A stretch of DNA of 57,109 nucleotides from JBEBXQ01 sp040391535 (GTDB lineage Bacteria; Bacteroidota; Bacteroidia; Cytophagales; Spirosomataceae). The position numbers and the translations under genes were made by a program. Position 1 is the first letter of the stretch, and every line of letters begins with the position of its first letter. Where the stretch lies: NCBI GenBank assembly GCA_040391535.1, contig JBEBXQ010000008.1, positions 1-57,109 of the forward strand, written 5' to 3'. The notes below the pieces were generated by a model, which saw only the letters and a list, made by a program, of their open reading frames with translations, was not told the DNA's origin and did no database searches. Below, piece by piece: positions 1 to 8,380 of the stretch.

Positions 1-142
1 TCATTAATCAGAAGTGAGCTCCCCTGTTTTCTGAAATATAACAGATTGAAATATAGCCGACGAGCATCCGGTTTACATCACCAGGGCACCGAAAAGCCCG
101 GAACTTACATTCTGAAATACCGAATCATACCAGTTACCATTT

Positions 143-475
143 ATGTTCAGCACCATTTGCTTGCTCTTTCTTAGTGGATTCATCCTCTGGATGAATACCT
201 CCGGACGCATTAACTGGCCGGATAAAAGTCGGGTGATGGCCAGAATGGCGTCTACCCCCCGTTACTGCCGGTATGCTGCCGGAACACTGTTCCTGATTGC
301 GACTATCTTCTGTGTAGTCACGCTCGGCTGGGGCAGTGGTTTGTTTGCTGCGATCGTGATTCTGATGACCACCGGTTCGGCAGCAGTCCTTTTCTTCCCT
401 TTCCGTTACTTCAGTGCTAAGACTATTATGATACTGTATGTCTGTGCACTTGGCCTTGAACTCATTATCTGCTAA
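143..475 (+). CDS. DUF3325 family small membrane protein
   Basis: A 110-residue protein with three or four hydrophobic helices. The central GWGSGL motif followed by a hydrophobic helix and a short FPFR segment matches my memory of DUF3325, a family found beside PepSY membrane proteins and TonB-dependent siderophore receptors. Its exact role is unknown; it probably sits in the inner membrane and assists iron uptake or siderophore reduction. The next gene starts 4 bases after its stop, which indicates one operon. The 142 bases upstream hold no convincing receptor C-terminus, so the operon's first gene is probably beyond the left edge. The family call rests on motif resemblance and gene context. 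Confidence 0.7.
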   Translation: MFSTICLLFLSGFILWMNTSGRINWPDKSRVMARMASTPRYCRYAAGTLFLIATIFCVVTLGWGSGLFAAIVILMTTGSAAVLFFPFRYFSAKTIMILYVCALGLELIIC

Positions 476-479
476 CCAT

Positions 480-788
480 ATGCCTGCTAATAAAAAATAC
501 CTGACCAAATCCCCGTGGCTCCGCCTGAGCAAGATCCTCGCCGGGTCAGTGGGCGGTTATGCCGTCATGATGAGCCTGCATGTATTTCTTACAGCCTTCC
601 TGCCAAAAGAAAATGTAATCATCACAGCGTATTTCACAGGTTACATCCTATGGGCTTTTTTACTGCTTTATGCGTTCATTGCTCCTAATGTGTGGCGTGT
701 CTGGGTTATCTACATTATTCTTACGGTCGTATTTTTATTACCATACCTGCTGAAATTCAATCTCAATTATGGATACCAGGAAGTATAA
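480..788 (+). CDS. DUF3649 family small membrane protein
   Basis: About 102 residues from the ATG at 480. An upstream in-frame ATG at 438 would overlap the previous gene by 38 bases, so 480 is preferred. The protein has about three hydrophobic helices with a GGYAV motif in the first and a VWRVW segment before the last, as I recall for DUF3649, an iron-uptake accessory family. The C-terminus overlaps the following PepSY gene by 20 bases, which suggests translational coupling. The trio DUF3325-DUF3649-PepSY is a recurring cassette, which supports both small-protein calls. The biochemical function is not established. Confidence 0.7.
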   Translation: MPANKKYLTKSPWLRLSKILAGSVGGYAVMMSLHVFLTAFLPKENVIITAYFTGYILWAFLLLYAFIAPNVWRVWVIYIILTVVFLLPYLLKFNLNYGYQEV

Positions 789-2460
789 TATCTATTTTCA
801 TACCCATACAATAAGCGGTATCATCATTGCTGTAATATTGTATGTGATCTTCTTTGCCGGATCCTTCTCCTTCTTCAAGGATGATATTTCAGCGTGGCAA
901 AAGGGCAGATCGGCCGTGACTCATAAAACAGGACCTGCCTTTAATCCGGTGATCGACTCGCTGGCAGGTAAATTCAATCTTCAGGGTAGAAATTTTGATT
1001 TTTATATTCAGCGGCAAGGACACGGGGCTTATGTGAGCATGAGCGCCTCCGCAGATACAACCGTTAGCAAACCTAAGCCAAAACCAAAGAAGGAGCAAGG
1101 CAGAAGAGGAAGGAGATCCAATGATGATTCTGCCTATTTCCTGTATAATTTTGCAGATCAGAAAGCAGCAGGGGCTGATTATTCAGCATCTTACGATATG
1201 GGTGAATTCCTGTACCGGCTGCATTTCCTGGCACAGCTTAATCAGGTGTTCCCGTTCAACATCGGCACGCCTATAGGTTACCTGATTGCGGGCATCGTCT
1301 CATTCCTGTTTCTGTTTGCCTTAATCACCGGGTTATTGTTACACTGGGACAAGATCAGGTCCAACTTCTTTCTGTTCAGACCCCTGAGTAAGTGGAAGAC
1401 CGTATGGACCGACATGCACACCGTCTTAGGGGTAATCGGGTTTCCGTTCCAGTTTGTGTTTGCAGTAACGGGTGTGGTGTTAATTGTCAACTACGTGATT
1501 CTGACCCCGTTTACTAATTTGTTGTATGAAGGTAATTCCGAAAAGCTTTACGAAAGCCTTCAGTACAACCGTAACCTGACAGCAGACTATACGTATAAAC
1601 CAATGAAACACCACTTTGACCTGGATGGATTCGTCTCGGAATGGCAGGAAGAATGGAAGGATAGCCAGATTACCCGCATTCATATTCTCAATTATATGGA
1701 TGAAAGCATGCAGGTGAGTATGGAATTTAAACCAAACCCGAAGTCCGATTTCGCGGGGTCCGGTTTCATACACGTTCAGGCTTCTACAGGTGCAGTTCTT
1801 TTAAAAAAATCTCCCAATACCGACGCAAACTATATTGACAAAGTAAAAAGCCTGGTGTATCATCTTCATTTTGGGGATTTCGGAGGTAAACCGCTTCGGA
1901 TTGTGTTTTTTATCCTGGGATTAATGGGATGTGCAGTAATCATATCCGGTATCCTCATCTGGTTTGTTGCACGGGATAAAGTGAGCACTGACAGACATAA
2001 ACGCATATTCAACTTTTGGGCAAGCAATGTATTTCTGGCGGCCTGTCTGAGTATGCTGCCTGTAACCGCATTTACCTTTATAATGCTGAAAATACTGGAG
2101 AAAGCTGATCAGTCGGCGATTTACAATACTTATTTTTACAGCTGGCTGGGGTTGTCGCTATACTGCATTGCCCTGCGGAACTTTTCGCTGATGAACCGGC
2201 AGACACTGCTGCTATCCTCCCTGTTATGCCTGGGAGTACCATTGGTAAACGGCATCACTACTGATTTATGGATGTGGACAACCTGGAAACAAGGAGCTTT
2301 CGATATATTCTTTATCGATGCTCTGTTCCTTGTGCTTGCTGGATGCTGTGCATTCGCTTACCGGCGGGTTCAGCTGGAAGCAAAACCATTTAAGGTTATC
2401 AATATGAACAAAAATACTATTACCAAAGCCAGGAAAGTAAATCTTAATGTTGAGCAGTAG
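769..2460 (+). CDS. PepSY-associated transmembrane protein (iron-uptake/ferrisiderophore reductase type)
   Basis: A 563-residue inner-membrane protein. A first membrane helix lies near residues 17-37, a periplasmic region carries a lysine/arginine-rich stretch (around 104-118), and further helices lie near 165-192, 225-245 and 381-400, with three or four more near the C-terminus. This is the PepSY_TM architecture. Relatives such as PiuB and FoxB-like proteins act in reduction or release of iron from siderophores, with histidines in the helices as likely heme ligands; several histidines here (for example in the LLLHW and VYHLHFG segments) fit that. It is the last gene of the cassette. A weak stem (CGGATA/TATCCG, 2488-2514) follows. 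Substrate unknown. Confidence 0.8.
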   Translation: MDTRKYNIYFHTHTISGIIIAVILYVIFFAGSFSFFKDDISAWQKGRSAVTHKTGPAFNPVIDSLAGKFNLQGRNFDFYIQRQGHGAYVSMSASADTTVSKPKPKPKKEQGRRGRRSNDDSAYFLYNFADQKAAGADYSASYDMGEFLYRLHFLAQLNQVFPFNIGTPIGYLIAGIVSFLFLFALITGLLLHWDKIRSNFFLFRPLSKWKTVWTDMHTVLGVIGFPFQFVFAVTGVVLIVNYVILTPFTNLLYEGNSEKLYESLQYNRNLTADYTYKPMKHHFDLDGFVSEWQEEWKDSQITRIHILNYMDESMQVSMEFKPNPKSDFAGSGFIHVQASTGAVLLKKSPNTDANYIDKVKSLVYHLHFGDFGGKPLRIVFFILGLMGCAVIISGILIWFVARDKVSTDRHKRIFNFWASNVFLAACLSMLPVTAFTFIMLKILEKADQSAIYNTYFYSWLGLSLYCIALRNFSLMNRQTLLLSSLLCLGVPLVNGITTDLWMWTTWKQGAFDIFFIDALFLVLAGCCAFAYRRVQLEAKPFKVINMNKNTITKARKVNLNVEQ

Positions 2461-2696
2461 CGTTTGAACGGGTCGTACTGTTACGATCGGATATATCAAC
2501 GGTATTATTATCCGTCAGTTTTGTATTTCTGTGTGCAGAAACCAGCGGCTTTGATCTCTAAGTTAAATTGTATATATATCAAGATTGTATAAATCTGTTT
2601 ATTTCTGCACTTCACTTTTTGTCTATGTCTCAATGGTCCTATACTTGAGATTATATTTTGGAGATTGAGGAGCTCCCATTTTTAGGACACTTAAAA

Positions 2697-2957
2697 CTAA
2701 AGGCCTGGACATTCTTTTTCTTCTTTTCGCAGCTGTGTTTCGAACTCATCGGGAGTAAGCCCTTTAAGCGGACTATGTGGACGGAATGAATTATATTCAT
2801 TCCGCCAGGTTTCCACTTTTTGCAGGGCATTTTCCAGTGACAAAAACCAATGTGCATTCAGACATTCGTCGGCGCGATGGCCGCCCGGCAACAGAACAAC
2901 TGAACATGCGCGATGAACTGAAACCCGGTAATCTGATATTAAACTAATGGTCAGTGC
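2697..2957 (-). pseudogene. IS3-family transposase OrfB remnant (catalytic core deleted)
   Basis: Read on the minus strand, the frame overlapping the end of orfA gives SDYRVSVHRACSVV, the typical N-terminus of OrfB. It then passes without a stop into ADECLNAHWF and YNSFRPHSPLKGLTP, the typical C-terminus. The integrase-core domain with the D and D of the DDE triad, and the E that precedes the DECLN block, is absent. The junction lies near 2875-2895 and keeps the reading frame. Upstream limit approximate, because translation would normally enter by frameshift from orfA. Confidence 0.8.
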
Positions 2958-3244
2958 CTTTCTCTGAACCGGCCTCGAAGCTTTTTTATCACATCCTGTA
3001 ACATTTGCTTGTCAAGGCTCAGGTCTGCTATTAATTGTGTCAACTGTCTACTCTCTTCTCCTAGTTGATGTAATCTCCATAATTCGGCAACTCCCAAGCC
3101 ACCATACTTCCTTTTCCAATTGTAGAATGTAGCCTCGCTAATTCCCATTTTACGTGAAACTTCAGCAACAGGCACGCCGGATTTGGTCTGTTTAAGGGAA
3201 AATACAATCTGTACTTCTGTGAATTTTGTCTTTTTCAGAAGCAA
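2951..3244 (-). CDS. IS3-family transposase OrfA
   Basis: A 97-residue protein that looks complete. Residues about 5-60 form the helix-turn-helix (KMGISEATFYNWKRKYGG), followed by a leucine-zipper-like segment ending in ADLSLDKQMLQDV, the signature of IS407/IS2-type OrfA proteins. It binds the element's ends and, in intact elements, is joined to OrfB by a -1 ribosomal frameshift. Because OrfB here lacks its catalytic core, OrfA alone cannot transpose the element; it could at most regulate or inhibit related copies. The OrfB reading frame continues upstream across the OrfA stop, as expected for the frameshift arrangement. Confidence 0.85.
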   Translation of the reverse strand: MLLKKTKFTEVQIVFSLKQTKSGVPVAEVSRKMGISEATFYNWKRKYGGLGVAELWRLHQLGEESRQLTQLIADLSLDKQMLQDVIKKLRGRFRERH

Positions 3245-3322
3245 TTATCTTGTTGGTTAAAATTCAACAATCGCCCAAAAATTTTCTAATTATGAACCGT
3301 CCATTTTTTCGGGAGGACCTCA

Positions 3323-3681
3323 TTTACAATTGCATTTATGTCATAAATATTCCCCTTGTTCATTTATAATTTAAGAGCTATTATATATTGTAGATTTTTA
3401 ATATCCTTATTTTTTTATCCTTGAATTGATTGGTAGCTCAGAATGGGGCAAAAATGATGGATGGTTTAATCAGGAATGCCAATATTAGTACTTGGATATA
3501 ATTACAGGAGGGAATAAGAGTGTTTCCCGGTTTTAAGAACGAACAGTAATAAAACAAGAAAAACTTGTTCTTGCTTCATTATTAATATAAATAATCAAAT
3601 AATATTTATAATCAATTGCGGTAAAATGTGAAAAGCGTTACTTAACTGATTGAAAAGGGAATCTTAAACGTTTTCGAACCA
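3323..3681. other. AT-rich intergenic region between the IS remnant and the FecR gene
   Basis: About 360 bases with no convincing gene. It contains a perfect 15-bp palindrome, ATTTATG-T-CATAAAT (3334-3348), 12 bases outside the right end of the IS remnant. The rest is A/T-rich and probably carries the promoter of the FecR gene; I could not pick a clear TAnnTTTG box. A FecI-type sigma gene would be expected here and is absent. Confidence 0.5.
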
Positions 3682-4734
3682 ATGAGCCGTAAACAATTGT
3701 CAGATCTGATCAGAAGTTATCTGGATGGAACCTGCTCTGAAAAAGAGCGGGAGATGATGGATTACTGGTATCAGTTTCTGGATCAGGATCTGGAGGAGGG
3801 TACGGAGACGGAGCGTACTGAAATACTGAAAGAACGGCTCTGGGAGAAAATAACAAGTCATAATCAGGAAATTGAATCAGCGGCGGAGAGGAACTCCGGA
3901 TGGCTGACCGGGCAATGGCTGCGGATGGCTGTTGCCATAATAGCGGTGGTTTTGGGTGGCTGGTTTTTGATGTATAATTACAGTTCCGGTGTGAGTAAAG
4001 AGGAAAAGCCATTGGTAGTTTTTAATCAGCATGTAAGTGAAAAAACCAATTATACGCAACAGAATAGAGTACAGGTGCTGCCTGACGGATCGAGAATTGC
4101 ACTGGAGCCGGGAAGCAGTCTTGAATATAAAGAGCCGTTTCAGGACCGTACCGTTTTTTTAACAGGCAATGCATTTTTTGATATAGCAAAAGATTCTCTG
4201 AGGCCGTTTACGGTGTATGCCGGAGATATTGTCACCAGAGTGCTGGGGACAAGTTTTTTTATCCGTTCAGGACAGGGTAAAAATCTGACCGCAGGTGAGT
4301 CTCCGGATATGGAAGTAGCGGTGGTCACCGGTAGAGTGATGGTAGAAAAAAAAACGGATAGTGAAAAGGATGCGGGAGGAGACAGGAGTATAGTGCTGAC
4401 ACCCAATCAGAAAGTCACGTATTCCCATAAGGATAAGCATTTTGTAAGAAGTATTGTAGAAGAACCTGTACTGAATAAACCGATTGAGATTATCAGGAGG
4501 AATAACTGGTTTCAGTTTGCTGATACGCCGGTAGGAGAAGTGCTGAATCGCCTGGAAGAGGCTTATCAGCTGGAAATTGAAGTGACCGAGGGGACTGTCA
4601 TCAATTGCCCGATTACGGCTGATCTCACCGATCAACCCCTCTTTACTAAACTGGATCTGATCTGTGCTGCACTAAAAGCCAGCTATCGGCAGGATGGGCC
4701 CCGTATTATCATTGAGGGAGGTAGTTGTAACTAA
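3682..4734 (+). CDS. FecR-family anti-sigma factor
   Basis: A 350-residue single-pass inner-membrane protein. The N-terminal cytoplasmic part (about 1-78) would bind an ECF sigma factor; one membrane helix lies at about 82-100; the periplasmic FecR domain spans about 125-240; and a C-terminal DUF4974-type domain spans about 275-345 (with the NNWFQFADTPVGEVLNRL motif). Such proteins receive a signal from the STN domain of an outer-membrane SusC receptor and release or activate their sigma factor. The SusC gene directly downstream has an STN domain, so the pair fits. Unusually, no sigma gene lies upstream, where it normally sits. Confidence 0.92.
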   Translation: MSRKQLSDLIRSYLDGTCSEKEREMMDYWYQFLDQDLEEGTETERTEILKERLWEKITSHNQEIESAAERNSGWLTGQWLRMAVAIIAVVLGGWFLMYNYSSGVSKEEKPLVVFNQHVSEKTNYTQQNRVQVLPDGSRIALEPGSSLEYKEPFQDRTVFLTGNAFFDIAKDSLRPFTVYAGDIVTRVLGTSFFIRSGQGKNLTAGESPDMEVAVVTGRVMVEKKTDSEKDAGGDRSIVLTPNQKVTYSHKDKHFVRSIVEEPVLNKPIEIIRRNNWFQFADTPVGEVLNRLEEAYQLEIEVTEGTVINCPITADLTDQPLFTKLDLICAALKASYRQDGPRIIIEGGSCN

Positions 4735-4824
4735 AATCGATCATCATTATAGAAGCTTTAAACAGAATCTAAACCATAACAACGTAATAATGAACAGCAA
4801 AAACAACAACCTTTAAATGAAGAA

Positions 4825-4848
4825 CCGGAGATGCGGCCACATCCCCGG
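4825..4848 (+). promoter_or_regulatory. Leader hairpin upstream of susC
   Basis: In the 205-base gap between fecR and susC, CCGGAGATG (4825-4833) pairs with CATCCCCGG (4840-4848), giving a strong stem with one mismatch. It lies inside a possible 16-codon leader frame that starts ATGAAGAACC at 4818. No T-run follows, so it is not a simple terminator. A hairpin at this position may affect susC mRNA stability or translation. Confidence 0.45.
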
Positions 4849-4939
4849 TGAAACTCAACCGAACTGATTTTACTAATCACTTTAACAGATGATTACCAGA
4901 TGGTTTATGTCAAATTTTTCAATTTAACAATCAAAAATA

Positions 4940-7900
4940 ATGAAAAGACACCGACAATTCATAGTTACGGTAATGAAGCTATCTCTCTTACAAATGATAT
5001 TGGTGCTGATTGGCCTGGGAAATACCTATGCCAGCGAGGCATCTGCACAGGAATTGCTGAAACAAACGGTTAGCCTTTCGGTTAAAAATACTGAAATCAG
5101 GGTAGCATTGTCCCAGCTTGAGAAAAGTGCGAACGTGAAGTTCGTATACAGTTCACGTTCGCTTCCGCTGAATCGCAGAACCACCATGAGTGTGACCGGC
5201 CAACAGCTGGGCAATGTTTTGGATGAACTCTTTTATCCGGACCGCGTTTCTGCGTCTCTTGTTGGCGGGCAGATCGTGCTGCATCTTGAGGAAAGAAAAA
5301 AGGCAGGTAATGAAGAAAATCAGTCATTCGAAGTATTGGACAGAACCGTAACCGGTAAAATTACGGATGAAAAAGGCGAAGGCCTGCCTGGCGTGAACAT
5401 TATGCTGAAAGGTACCCAGCGGGGCACGACTACCGATATTGACGGAACTTACAGCCTGGAAGTTCCTGACGGAGAGGCACATGTTCTGGTGATCTCTTTT
5501 GTAGGGTACCTGTCTGAAGAAATGGTTTTGGGTAATAAAAGCCAGGTGAATTTATCACTGAAAGCAGATACCAAAGCACTGGATGAAGTCGTGGTGGTGG
5601 GGTATGGAACGGTACGGAAGTCGGATGTAACCGGTGCGGTAGGTGTTGTAAAAGCGGATGCTTTGCAGGAACGGCCTGCTGCATCACTGAACCAGGGACT
5701 TTCGGGTCGTATTACGGGTGTAAATGTATCTTCCAATTCGGGCCGTCCGGGTGGAAGGGCCAATATCCGTATCCGTGGTGCCAGTTCCGTGAGTGTGTCA
5801 AATAATCCGTTGTATGTAATTGATGGCGTGATTCTTAATGCTGTAGATCTGCAAAACGGCAGTACACCCATCGACTACATTAATCCTAATGATATCGCTT
5901 CCATCGAGGTATTGAAAGATGCCTCTTCAACTGCCATTTACGGGGCCCGCGGAGCCAACGGGGTGATTCTGGTGACTACCAAAAGAGGCACTTCGGGAGG
6001 AGGAAAGGTTACTTATGATACAGACCTGAGCCTGGGAACAGCTCCCAAAAAATTAGCAATGCTGAATTCAAAAGAGTTTCTGGCTCTTGAAGATCTGGCC
6101 TATGCCAATGCCGAGAAATATGATCCTGCCGGATGGGCCACAGGGACAAAATATACAGATCCGCGTCTGAAACGTACCGATCCGTTACTGTTTGATGCAT
6201 CAGGAAATCCGTTATACGATACGGACTGGCAGAAAGAAGCTTTACGTACTGCTTTTACCCAAAATCACCAGCTTGGATTTACGGATGGTAATGAGAAAGG
6301 ATCTTATGGGGCTTTTCTCAATTACCGGAACGAAAACGGAATTGTCGTGGATTCTTATCAGAAGAGGTATTCAGGACGTTTTGTGTTTGATACACAAATC
6401 AAAAACTGGTTGCAGGTCGGTGGTAGCCTGAGTTATACTGATCAGGATGAAAAACAGATTGATCAGCTGGGAGGCGGAGGTATTACGGTAATGCGTCAGG
6501 TTCTGGAAGCATTGCCTATTATTCCGGTAAGATACCCTGACGGATCGTGGGGAGGTAATAAAGATTATCCGGGTATGGAAGGTGGTGATAACCCGATCCG
6601 GGTGGCGCAGGAGCGTTTGTATTTTCTACGGACACAAACCATGCTGGGGAATATTTATGCCAACATTAATCTGGCTAAAGGGTTATCGTTACGCACAACT
6701 GTCGGAACCAATATTATCAATCAGCGGCTGGATTATTACGGAGGAAAGGCACTTCAGTATATTTCTGCCAGCGCCAATGGTATTGCTGAAGTCAGAAGTA
6801 ATCAGTACAAGTCCTGGCAATTTGAAAATTACCTGACCTATATCAAAGATATCAACGATGTACATTCGATTACAGCGATGGCAGGTTTGTCGTGGCAGCA
6901 TATCGACCGTTTTGAGCATTTTATCAGGACACAGAATTTCGGTGACGATTATTTTCAGTTTTATAATCTTGCAGCCGGCGCAAGCCCGCAGGCTCCTTCT
7001 TCGTTTGGACAAGCATATGGTCTGAACTCGTATTTTACACGTCTGAACTATGGTTTCAGGAATAAGTACCTGGTCACTTTCACCGGACGTATGGACGGTT
7101 CTTCCAAATTCGGGGAAAATAATCAGTATGCTTTCTTCCCTTCAGCGGCACTTGCCTGGAGAGTCATTGAAGAGGACTTTATGCAGAGTGCACCGGCCAT
7201 ATCCAATCTGAAACTCCGTGCCAGTTATGGTGCTACCGGAAACTCCGAAATCCCGGCGTACAGAGCGTTAGCGGGTATGGGAAGTTATGATGTGATTTTT
7301 AATGGCCAGCGGGAAATTGGCATTGGTATTAACCGTATGGCGAATCCTAACCTGCAATGGGAAAAAACATATCAGGTAGACTTTGGACTGGAACTGGGAT
7401 TGTTTCAGAACCGCCTGAATTTTGAGCTGGATCTCTATCGCAGAAAGGCGGTTGATATGTTGCTGGATGCACCGCTGCCTACTTCCAGTGGGTATGGTGT
7501 GATTATGAGGAATATCGGAAGTATGGAAAACAAGGGAATTGAGTTCGCTTTGAATTCCGTCAATATCAGGACAGAGAATTTTAGCTGGAATACTACCTTC
7601 AACTTATCGGTCAATAAGAATAAAGTGCTTGCCTTGTCAGGTGGTAGTGACATCTATTCAGGGGCTACGGTGATCCGCGTGGGCGAGCCGGTGGGTTCTA
7701 TGTTTGGCCGTGTGCATCTGGGTACATGGGGTACGCATGAAGTAGAAGAAGCTGAGAAATACAACAGTAAACCGGGTGATGTCAAATATCTTGATATTAA
7801 CGGTGACGGGATTATCAATGATAACGACCGCACGATAATCGGCAAAGGTATACCAGACGGATTTGGGACCTTCCTCAATACGTTCCAGTACCGTAATTTC

Positions 7901-8350
7901 TCGCTGACCGTTGATTTGCAGTATATGTATGGCAATGATGTACTTGACCGGAGTATTCACTCTGCTGAAGACCGTCAGGGCATTGCCAACAGTTATAAAA
8001 CAGTGTTGAATGCGTGGACAGAAACCAACCAGAATACACCCATTGCCCAGGTCCGTCCCATTGCAGCCGGTTATACCACCAACAATGATACCCATAAGGT
8101 AACAGATGCTTCATTTATCCGCGGCCGCAATTTGCTGCTGGCCTATACATTCCCAGGCTCTGTTGCTTCAAAACTGAAGCTGGACCGTCTGCGGGTATAT
8201 GGGTCTGTACAGAACTTTTTTGTGGCTACGAAGTATTCAGGCTTCGATCCGGAGGTTTCTAATTCGGGTTCTCCGTTCGATCAGGGTTTCGGGCTCTATG
8301 ATTATCCCAGACCCCGCGTATTTATGCTTGGTATTAATGTAGGTTTATAA
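4940..8350 (+). CDS. SusC/RagA-family TonB-dependent receptor with STN domain
   Basis: A 1136-residue outer-membrane receptor. Order: signal peptide (about 1-37), STN signalling domain (about 40-95), carboxypeptidase-regulatory-like beta domain (about 135-210, containing GLPGVNI and GTTTDIDG), a TonB-box-like linker (DEVVVVGYG), plug domain (about 225-345, with SIEVLKDASSTAIYGARGANG in pieces) and a 22-strand barrel to the C-terminal aromatic region. It imports a ligand, usually a glycan or peptide, with the following SusD. The STN domain should contact the FecR protein upstream, so uptake and transcription are probably coupled. Substrate cannot be read from the sequence. Confidence 0.95.
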   Translation: MKRHRQFIVTVMKLSLLQMILVLIGLGNTYASEASAQELLKQTVSLSVKNTEIRVALSQLEKSANVKFVYSSRSLPLNRRTTMSVTGQQLGNVLDELFYPDRVSASLVGGQIVLHLEERKKAGNEENQSFEVLDRTVTGKITDEKGEGLPGVNIMLKGTQRGTTTDIDGTYSLEVPDGEAHVLVISFVGYLSEEMVLGNKSQVNLSLKADTKALDEVVVVGYGTVRKSDVTGAVGVVKADALQERPAASLNQGLSGRITGVNVSSNSGRPGGRANIRIRGASSVSVSNNPLYVIDGVILNAVDLQNGSTPIDYINPNDIASIEVLKDASSTAIYGARGANGVILVTTKRGTSGGGKVTYDTDLSLGTAPKKLAMLNSKEFLALEDLAYANAEKYDPAGWATGTKYTDPRLKRTDPLLFDASGNPLYDTDWQKEALRTAFTQNHQLGFTDGNEKGSYGAFLNYRNENGIVVDSYQKRYSGRFVFDTQIKNWLQVGGSLSYTDQDEKQIDQLGGGGITVMRQVLEALPIIPVRYPDGSWGGNKDYPGMEGGDNPIRVAQERLYFLRTQTMLGNIYANINLAKGLSLRTTVGTNIINQRLDYYGGKALQYISASANGIAEVRSNQYKSWQFENYLTYIKDINDVHSITAMAGLSWQHIDRFEHFIRTQNFGDDYFQFYNLAAGASPQAPSSFGQAYGLNSYFTRLNYGFRNKYLVTFTGRMDGSSKFGENNQYAFFPSAALAWRVIEEDFMQSAPAISNLKLRASYGATGNSEIPAYRALAGMGSYDVIFNGQREIGIGINRMANPNLQWEKTYQVDFGLELGLFQNRLNFELDLYRRKAVDMLLDAPLPTSSGYGVIMRNIGSMENKGIEFALNSVNIRTENFSWNTTFNLSVNKNKVLALSGGSDIYSGATVIRVGEPVGSMFGRVHLGTWGTHEVEEAEKYNSKPGDVKYLDINGDGIINDNDRTIIGKGIPDGFGTFLNTFQYRNFSLTVDLQYMYGNDVLDRSIHSAEDRQGIANSYKTVLNAWTETNQNTPIAQVRPIAAGYTTNNDTHKVTDASFIRGRNLLLAYTFPGSVASKLKLDRLRVYGSVQNFFVATKYSGFDPEVSNSGSPFDQGFGLYDYPRPRVFMLGINVGL

Positions 8351-8380
8351 TTTGTGACAAACTGTTGTAAAATGACGACA

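Larger units (their letters stand above)
2666..3322 (-). mobile_element. Internally deleted IS3-family (IS407-like) element with both terminal inverted repeats
   Basis: About 657 bp. The left end begins TGAGGAGCTCCC (from 2666) and the reverse complement of the right end begins TGAGGTCCTCCC (from 3322); both also share a GGAC block about 20 bases in. These look like imperfect terminal inverted repeats. Inside, read on the minus strand, are an intact orfA and an orfB reduced to its two ends. A complete element of this group is usually about 1.2-1.3 kb, so roughly half is missing. The 3-4 bases flanking each end do not match, so no target duplication is visible. Confidence 0.75.

Noticed and set aside
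1..142. Possible C-terminus of an upstream receptor gene
   Set aside because: Frame 1 is open to about 175 but its translation does not look like a receptor end; the other frames stop early. Not annotated.
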